From positions 62,001-126,000 of the forward strand of contig CAMDLP010000001.1 in the NCBI GenBank assembly GCA_945901795.1: DNA of 64,000 bases. Direction: 5' to 3'. The position numbers were made by a program, and so were the translations under genes. Positions 57,840-64,000 of this stretch are shown one piece after another (position 1 is the first letter of the stretch; each line of letters starts with the position of its first letter). The notes below the pieces were generated by a model. It had not been told where the DNA came from, ran no database searches, and was given only the letters and a program-made list of their open reading frames with translations. This DNA is from Akkermansia muciniphila. GTDB taxonomy: Bacteria; Verrucomicrobiota; Verrucomicrobiia; Verrucomicrobiales; Akkermansiaceae.

Positions 57840-58298
57840 TCACCGCCAGAGATAGGATTGGCGGCTTGCGACCTCCCGTTTGCCTCGCCGCAGCGTGGCT
57901 TTCCACGTCAGGACCTTGCCTCCCTTGAAATAGTCGTCGCCGATCACTGCGAACTCCGCAACCCCCTTGGCGGTGGATGACGAGAAATTTTGGGTCATTT
58001 GTTTCACCAGACTGGCGCTGCTTCCTTGCTGATACTGCAAGACGAGCTCCACCTCGCCTTGGCCCACACCAGCCGAGTCATCCCACAGCAAGGTGTAGTA
58101 TTGCCCGAGCCTATTGCGCTGCTCCGCCCAGCTGACGGCGCCGTAAAGGTGCCGCTCCTTTTCCATCCTCGCCATCGGCTGGTCGCTGGTGTTTGCGGCC
58201 AGATCGCGGAGGTGGTACTGTTTCACCGCCAAGGATTGGCTTGGTCCCGCGCAGGCACCAAGTAACAACACCGCAAGAAGACTGTAGCAGGGATTCAC
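57840..58298 (-). CDS. Hypothetical lipoprotein
   Basis: Lipobox-like LLAVLLLGACAG. Confidence 0.65.
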   Translation of the reverse strand: MNPCYSLLAVLLLGACAGPSQSLAVKQYHLRDLAANTSDQPMARMEKERHLYGAVSWAEQRNRLGQYYTLLWDDSAGVGQGEVELVLQYQQGSSASLVKQMTQNFSSSTAKGVAEFAVIGDDYFKGGKVLTWKATLRRGKREVASRQSYLWR

Positions 58299-58357
58299 AC
58301 CGGGGATTTAATCGGCGCGGCAGTGCGATTCAAGGCGCAAGAAATTTTTCCGCCCGG

Positions 58358-58948
58358 TCACTCGGCTTTCGGCTCCACGGGTGGAACGGGCGCGGAAAAC
58401 TGGTCCGTCGGCGGCGTGACCGGAGGCACCGGAGCGGTGGCGGCCGGAGCGTCGGGATCGATGACCGTCGGAATCGCTCCTCCCGGCGGCAAGCCCGCGG
58501 GATCGACGACTGGAAGCGGTTGCCCGATTCCGGAACCGGGCAGCGGCGGATAAACCTGATATTCCCCGGGATGGGTCGTTGGCATTTGTTGCGCGGCGTT
58601 GGGATCCTCGAGCATGACCGACGGGACGAATCCCACCTCGCCGCTATCGAGTTCCACCTTTACATAACTGTCGCTGGTGGAAATCACCTTCATGGAGGTG
58701 CCCCGCTTGAGCAGCTTGTCCGCATCCGCCTCGCCTTTCGGGCGGGATTGGAAAAAGGCGGTGTTGTCCATTGCCGCCCGGACGAACTGACCTGCTGAAA
58801 AAGTGGTGCCCGCGGTGGGGGTCGAGAGATTGCCGCCGCCAGCTGGAAGGAGCGGATTGTAGCCACCGTTAGTGACGGGGCCCGTCATGGTGTCGCAGGC
58901 CGCGAGACTCAGGAAAGCAATGGCGGAGATGGCCGGAGTGAACTTCAT
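58358..58948 (-). CDS. Hypothetical lipoprotein with SH3-like segment
   Basis: Lipobox ISAIAFLSLAACD; LLKRGTSMKVISTSDSYVKVELDSGEVGFVPSVMLED; proline-rich tail. Confidence 0.7.
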   Translation of the reverse strand: MKFTPAISAIAFLSLAACDTMTGPVTNGGYNPLLPAGGGNLSTPTAGTTFSAGQFVRAAMDNTAFFQSRPKGEADADKLLKRGTSMKVISTSDSYVKVELDSGEVGFVPSVMLEDPNAAQQMPTTHPGEYQVYPPLPGSGIGQPLPVVDPAGLPPGGAIPTVIDPDAPAATAPVPPVTPPTDQFSAPVPPVEPKAE

Positions 58949-59020
58949 AGAGACAAGAAATTGGCACGTCCCGGGAGCCTGGTCAACGTCATTTCAGCCA
59001 GCGAAAAGACCTGCTGAAAC

Positions 59021-60703
59021 TTAATGGGCAGCAGCCGCCTGTCCTGATTTCCGGGTGAAAACCGCCACGATGAGCCCCGTCGCCGCCAGCCCGAGGATGC
59101 CCCAGTCACCGATCACCGCGAACAGTGAAAAACTCGGCTGGAGTGGAATTCTCAGCTCGGTGAGCAGCGAGCCGCGGGTGAAATGGCTGCGGCTTTCATC
59201 CATCAGAATCTGTTGCTTCCAGGAATTAGGATCATCGGCAGACCCGGTGGAATCGAGCGCCGCACTGACGCCGCTGTTGGCGCAGCGCAGCATCGGCCGC
59301 CGCAGCTCGATGGCGCGGAAGCGCGCGTTGGCGAAATGCTGGGCCGCCGCCGGGGATTGCTTGAACCAGCCGTCATTGGTCACGTTGATGATCACCTGCG
59401 GCCCCGTCCGGGTGAATTGCCGGACCAGCCTGCCCACGGTATCCTCGAAACACACCGTGGGGATCGCGCCGATGACCGTCCCGCCCGCGAGGATCGGCAG
59501 CGGTTCCACCGAATCGCCCGGCGTGAACGAGCCGCCGAATTCCACGCCGGCCTGCTGCTCGTAGATTTTCTTCAGAAACGGAATCGAATCCACAAACGGA
59601 ATCGTCTCGCCGAAGATCACCAGATGCCGCTTCCGGTAAGTCTGCAACTTGTCTTCCGGCGACATCACCGCGATGGAATTGTAGGCGCGGCCCTTCGGTT
59701 TCATGACCAGATCCTCGCCGGATTTTTCCGCCTCCAGCTCGTTCACCCCGTAAATCAGCGAAAACGGACCTGCGGTCCGAACCTGCGAGATCGTGTCGAG
59801 GTTGATCTGCCACGTCCCCCACTCGCCCTCGGCGGTGCGGAGAATCCGACCCGTTAGCGCGCTCTCCGGCCACATCACCCAGTCCGGCCACTTGGGGGAA
59901 ATTTCGCCCTGCGGCGACTTCAACGCATCGAGCGCTTTCAAGGTCTCATCTTCGTACGCCTGATGGACTTGCAGATCCGTCCACAGCACCCGCGCAGCGT
60001 CCTGCGGGATGTTGATTTGCACCAGCAGCGTCTTCAGCTGCACGGATTCCGCCCGCGCCTCGCTGGCGATTCGCGCCTTGCCATAGCCATACATGGAAAT
60101 GACCAACAGCGCCGCGACCGCCAGATCCCAGCGCATTCCGGGTTTCCGCCGGACCAGCTGCCAGCCCGCTTGCACCAGGACGGACTGGAAAAACACCAGC
60201 ATCAGCGAAAGTCCGGTCACGCCTAGCAGATCCGCTGCCTGCGCCATCACCCGCGCCTCGTGAAACGCCACGCCCAGCCCGTTCCAACCGAAGCCAGTGA
60301 ACAACCAGCCCCGCAGCCACTCCAGCCCGGCCCACACCGCCGCCTGACAGAAAGCCACCCGCAAACTCGCCCCGGCACTTTCGGATTTCCCGAGCTTCGC
60401 CGCAAACGCCCCGAACAGTCCCCAGAAAATCCCCAGATACAAGGGTAGCAGCACCATCCCGAGCGGCGACACCACCGCCAGCCACCGGAGTTGGATCAGG
60501 CAACTCACCATCCCTGCTAGATAGCCGATCGAAAATCCCTTCCAGCCCGCGTGTTTCCCCTCCAGCGTCCCCAGCGCCGCGAGCAAAGGCAGCATCGCCA
60601 CCCACGCCAGCGCCGAGAAATCAAACGGCGGAAACAACCCCGCTACCAGCAAGCCGCTAAGCACCGCCGCCACGATCCGTATCCATCCCGAGCCGTTTCT
60701 CAT
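59021..60703 (-). CDS. lnt: Apolipoprotein N-acyltransferase
   Basis: WPESALTGRIL, RKRHLVIFGETIPF, VCFEDTVGRLVRQF, NVTNDGWFKQSPAAAQHFANARFRAIELRRPMLRCANSGVSA. Confidence 0.94.
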   Translation of the reverse strand: MRNGSGWIRIVAAVLSGLLVAGLFPPFDFSALAWVAMLPLLAALGTLEGKHAGWKGFSIGYLAGMVSCLIQLRWLAVVSPLGMVLLPLYLGIFWGLFGAFAAKLGKSESAGASLRVAFCQAAVWAGLEWLRGWLFTGFGWNGLGVAFHEARVMAQAADLLGVTGLSLMLVFFQSVLVQAGWQLVRRKPGMRWDLAVAALLVISMYGYGKARIASEARAESVQLKTLLVQINIPQDAARVLWTDLQVHQAYEDETLKALDALKSPQGEISPKWPDWVMWPESALTGRILRTAEGEWGTWQINLDTISQVRTAGPFSLIYGVNELEAEKSGEDLVMKPKGRAYNSIAVMSPEDKLQTYRKRHLVIFGETIPFVDSIPFLKKIYEQQAGVEFGGSFTPGDSVEPLPILAGGTVIGAIPTVCFEDTVGRLVRQFTRTGPQVIINVTNDGWFKQSPAAAQHFANARFRAIELRRPMLRCANSGVSAALDSTGSADDPNSWKQQILMDESRSHFTRGSLLTELRIPLQPSFSLFAVIGDWGILGLAATGLIVAVFTRKSGQAAAAH

Positions 60704-60840
60704 GCGCGCAGCATCACCGGACGGCACCCGTTGGTCCACTGCCAATCCATCATCCCGGGCTTGGCCGCAGCAAACACTGCGGAATGCGTTTCGCCAGCGG
60801 ACGAGTAAATTTTCTTGAGTTTTCAGAATTTACTGAAAAT

Positions 60841-61773
60841 ATGGCATCCATGTCAGACCACCCCGTTGTCACCCCCAAATCGCCGCACCAACCGCCGCGG
60901 CAAGTCAGCCCGTATGTGTGGCTCTGCCTTGCGGCCGGGATCGCCTCCGTCCTCTACCGGGTGCTGGTTTTGGGCCAAAAGGAACAGACCGCGCTGATGT
61001 TCATCGGGCTGCCCACGGCGATCGCGATGCTGATCACGTTCCTGCCGAGGTCTAGCAGCGCGACCGGCATGATCATGAAGGGGATCAGCCTTTTCCTGCT
61101 GCTGCTCGGGATTTTGTTCATCGAGGGCTTCATCTGCATCCTGATGGCCGCGCCGTTTTTCTATGCGGTGGGCTTCATCGTCGGGGTTTTCGCCGACAAG
61201 GCGAGGGCGCGCCGGGAGTTTGAAAAGCGGTTCCGGGTCGTCGTCCTACCCGTGCTGGTGCTGATGAGTTTGGAAGGAATCACCGGCGCGCTTTCCTTTC
61301 CCCGGGATGAGGTGGTCACCGTGAGCCGGGAGGTGTCGCTGCCACCCGCCGCCGCGCGCGAGCAACTCGCCCGCGGGCCGGAGTTCGTGCTTTCCGAGCT
61401 TCCGGCGTTTTTGAAACTCGGCTTTCCCGCACCCCGCCGCATCGACGGCAGCGGGCTTGAAACCGGCGACAAGTGGCGCATTCATTTCGCCGGTGGCGAG
61501 GGGAAACCCGGCGATCTATCAGCGGAAGTGATTGAAAGCGGGCCGACCCGCATCCGCGTCGCCCGCGTCTCGGACACCAGTCACATCGCACATTGGCTGG
61601 ATTGGAAGGACGCCGAGTGGACGATCGCGCCGAGCGGCACCGGCTCGCGGGTGACGCTCAGCATGCGCTACCGCAGGCTGCTGGATCCAGCGTGGTATTT
61701 CAAACCGATCGAGCGCTACGGCGTGAAAATAGCGGGCGAGTATTTCCTCGCCCAAACCTACCAAACCCCGTGA
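60841..61773 (+). CDS. Membrane protein with C-terminal SRPBCC-like domain
   Basis: Several N-terminal TM segments; VSREVSLPPAAAREQLARGPEF...WTIAPSGTGSRVTLSMRYRRLLDPAWYFKPIE. Confidence 0.65.
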   Translation: MASMSDHPVVTPKSPHQPPRQVSPYVWLCLAAGIASVLYRVLVLGQKEQTALMFIGLPTAIAMLITFLPRSSSATGMIMKGISLFLLLLGILFIEGFICILMAAPFFYAVGFIVGVFADKARARREFEKRFRVVVLPVLVLMSLEGITGALSFPRDEVVTVSREVSLPPAAAREQLARGPEFVLSELPAFLKLGFPAPRRIDGSGLETGDKWRIHFAGGEGKPGDLSAEVIESGPTRIRVARVSDTSHIAHWLDWKDAEWTIAPSGTGSRVTLSMRYRRLLDPAWYFKPIERYGVKIAGEYFLAQTYQTP

Positions 61774-63029
61774 GCCGCGACGGCGCGATCCAGCTTGCTT
61801 GTCTTTACGGGCCACTCGTGAGCGCCGGATTGTTAGCATGGTGGATTCGCCCGGGGAAACGGCTGTCCGTCGGGCTGCTGTTTTCACTGGCGTGGATCGC
61901 CGCCTTACTGCCATGGCTCGACGCCCTCGCCCGAGTCGCGGGGCTTTGGGAATACCACTCACAAGCTCCGGCCCTCGCCGGAATGCCGCTGGCGCTTTAT
62001 TTCGGCTGGGCCGTCGCTTGGGGGATTTTCGCGCCGCTGCTGGCCCACGCGCTCGGCGGACGGATCTGGACCACGGCGGCAGTGCTGATCGCCCTCGATC
62101 TGCGAGTGATGCCGGAATTGAGGCCTGTGCTGGAACTTCATCCGTGGTGGTGGATCGGTGATATCTTGATCGCAATTTGCCTTCTGCTACCCTCGCTTTT
62201 CATATCGAAATGGACGGTATCGCGCACGCAGGTGGGGTTGCGCTGCGCCATGCTGGTTCCGGCATTCGGCGGGATTTTTTTGGGCATCCCGCTGCTCGTC
62301 GAGTGCGGCGGTCTCGCAGGACTTGTGAATCGCTGGCAGGCGTTACCCGGCTTTCTCCAAGCGGTGTTTCTGGCCGCGGGATTCGCGCTTTGCGTTCCCG
62401 GACTCACGGCCGCGCGCGATCTCGCCCTCAGTGGCGCCGGCACCCCGGTCCCGCTCGATCCGCCGCGCCGGCTCGTGACTCACGGGATTTACGCATTTGT
62501 CCGAAATCCGATGCAGCTCTCGATGACCGCGCTGCTTTTGCTAGAGTCTTTGTTCGTCTGGAGTCCGTGGCCTGCCATTCTTGCCCTGATAGGGATCGTT
62601 TACTCGGAAGGACTCGCGCGGTGGTCGGAAAATCAGGACATGCGGGATCGCTTTGGCGAGGACTGGCTGCACTATCATCAAGCCGTCCGTCCTTGGTGGC
62701 CGCGCTGGAGTCCGCGCATCGGCGAGCGGTGCGAACTTTGGCTGGATGCCGGATGCGGGCCTTGCTCCGAGGTCGCGCGCTGGTTTCAACGCCGCCAAAC
62801 AATCCAGCTCGAACTCCGCGACGCCAGCGATTGGCCGGGCCCGCCACTGGGCCGCGTGACTTGGCATCATCCATCGTCCGGGCGTCACGAATCCGGAGTC
62901 CGGGCCATCGCGATGGCGCTGCAACATCTCGATCTGCCGTGGGCCGCCGTCGGCTGGATCGCGGGGCTTCCTGGCATTTCCCACATCCTGCAAACCTGCT
63001 TCGATGCCGCCGGGACCGGCAAACGCTAA
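61770..63029 (+). CDS. ICMT/PEMT-like membrane methyltransferase fused to DCC/DUF393-like thiol domain
   Basis: LVTHGIYAFVRNPMQLSMTALLLLES...YSEGLARWSENQDMRDRFGEDWLHYHQAV then LWLDAGCGPCSEVARWF; GTG start overlaps upstream stop. Confidence 0.7.
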   Translation: MSRDGAIQLACLYGPLVSAGLLAWWIRPGKRLSVGLLFSLAWIAALLPWLDALARVAGLWEYHSQAPALAGMPLALYFGWAVAWGIFAPLLAHALGGRIWTTAAVLIALDLRVMPELRPVLELHPWWWIGDILIAICLLLPSLFISKWTVSRTQVGLRCAMLVPAFGGIFLGIPLLVECGGLAGLVNRWQALPGFLQAVFLAAGFALCVPGLTAARDLALSGAGTPVPLDPPRRLVTHGIYAFVRNPMQLSMTALLLLESLFVWSPWPAILALIGIVYSEGLARWSENQDMRDRFGEDWLHYHQAVRPWWPRWSPRIGERCELWLDAGCGPCSEVARWFQRRQTIQLELRDASDWPGPPLGRVTWHHPSSGRHESGVRAIAMALQHLDLPWAAVGWIAGLPGISHILQTCFDAAGTGKR

Positions 63030-63034
63030 CCGAC

Positions 63035-64000
63035 TCAACGCCAGCACTTGCTCCACGTCTCGAACTCCGAAGGCCGCAGCCGGTAGCGCGCGATGTTTCC
63101 GCCATGCAGACAGCCGAGCTCGGTTTCCACGACCTCGATGAACTTGGAACGCTCCGCCTGCGGAATGGCTTTCTCCGCCTCCGCGGCGATCCACTGCGCG
63201 GCCGCGCGTTTATTCATGGTGCCCAGCACGACCTCCCGCACAAAGCTCCCGATCGCCGCGCGGTGACGCAGACGGAAGGGATCGGGGTCGCCCAAAGACT
63301 GCCGCACCGCCGAATAACGCGCACAAGACCGCCGGTATGCCCACGCAAACACGTCCCGCAGATACTCGACGCGGTTCAACTCGTAAACGCCTAGCAGCCC
63401 GCCGATATAGTCGTGCGAATCCACATCGACGAACGACAATGGACAAAGGTTGTAACGGATGAGCGGGATGTTAGCCGCCAGTCGCGAAACCCGTTTGTTG
63501 ACGTCTTCGAAGGGCTGTAAATAGGGCAGATACACCATGGCGAAAAACGCCTGCTCGAAAGGATTCCGCACGGCAGCGGCCTTTACCAAAATCTGCTCGA
63601 ACCGCTCATCGATCTGTTGCGGCACCTCCAGCGGATGGAAAACCGTCCCGCTGATCCCGACAGGCCGCGAACGCACGCGCCCGCTGGCCCCGGGATCGGG
63701 CAGCAGGTTGTCGGATAGCAGGGCGTGGAGATTGCAGATCGTGTAGCGGTTGAAATCAATTTCTCCCGCGTCGTCGGCCAACATCTCGATGGCGGCTTTG
63801 TGGTTGAGGATCATCTGCGTCTCCTGCGTGGCTTTTCCCTCGGCGTCTTCGCCGATTTCAAGCAGGCGCTGGGTTTCTAGCAGCGAGTAGGTGTTGCCTT
63901 CCAGCCGGCTGGAGTTCCACGAGAGATCGATGAGCAGGCGGTCCATCACCTGCCGCATGTAGGTGCCTGCGGGAAGCGCGCTCAGTCCCACCTGGCCGAT
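63035..64000 (-). CDS. Fic-family protein with non-canonical core motif (5' end beyond window)
   Basis: SSRLEGNTYSLLET inhibitory-type motif; YLQPFEDVNKRVSRLAANIPLIRYNLCP; frame open to the right edge. Confidence 0.85.
   Translation of the reverse strand: MGQVGLSALPAGTYMRQVMDRLLIDLSWNSSRLEGNTYSLLETQRLLEIGEDAEGKATQETQMILNHKAAIEMLADDAGEIDFNRYTICNLHALLSDNLLPDPGASGRVRSRPVGISGTVFHPLEVPQQIDERFEQILVKAAAVRNPFEQAFFAMVYLPYLQPFEDVNKRVSRLAANIPLIRYNLCPLSFVDVDSHDYIGGLLGVYELNRVEYLRDVFAWAYRRSCARYSAVRQSLGDPDPFRLRHRAAIGSFVREVVLGTMNKRAAAQWIAAEAEKAIPQAERSKFIEVVETELGCLHGGNIARYRLRPSEFETWSKCWR

Noticed and set aside
62177-63394. 405-aa plus-strand ORF over the ICMT-like and fic genes
   Set aside because: Out of frame with the better-supported methyltransferase-like gene and antisense to the Fic gene.

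Overview
The window is high-GC and gene-dense. It looks like a chromosomal segment from a Verrucomicrobiota-type bacterium, judged from gene content only. The two ends cut genes: a 3' tyrS fragment at the left and a fic-family gene running off the right edge. The backbone includes leuA, lpxA, ctaB/cyoE, SMUG1-type UDG, pilB/pilC, rsmC, rsuA, rapA, nth, prlC-type M3 peptidase, recR, prfB with its programmed +1 frameshift, proB, engB, amt, a PP2C/STAS pair and lnt. A carbohydrate cluster (about 7.2-19.7 kb) combines a GH95 alpha-L-fucosidase with a probable non-phosphorylative deoxy-sugar route: Zn-ADH, AKR, lactonase-type amidohydrolase, DHDPS-family lyase, KGSA-type aldehyde dehydrogenase, and SSS and POT-like transporters. 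Accessory content includes three toxin-antitoxin loci, an ORF6N protein, a pRiA4b ORF-3-like protein, an IS66 transposase remnant and several decayed gene fragments (TMEM43-like, YfbK/VWA-like, DUF6786-like, AhbA/B-like, LytS-like, a partial tRNA). The most unusual signals are three. First, three 42-bp tandem units inside the ORF6N gene are each centred on a near-perfect palindrome. Second, a scattered set of perfect short-loop hairpins includes one embedded in frame in rapA. Third, heptameric tandem repeats lie directly upstream of start codons. No CRISPR array, rRNA or complete tRNA was seen. All family calls come from reading the protein sequences; no searches were run.
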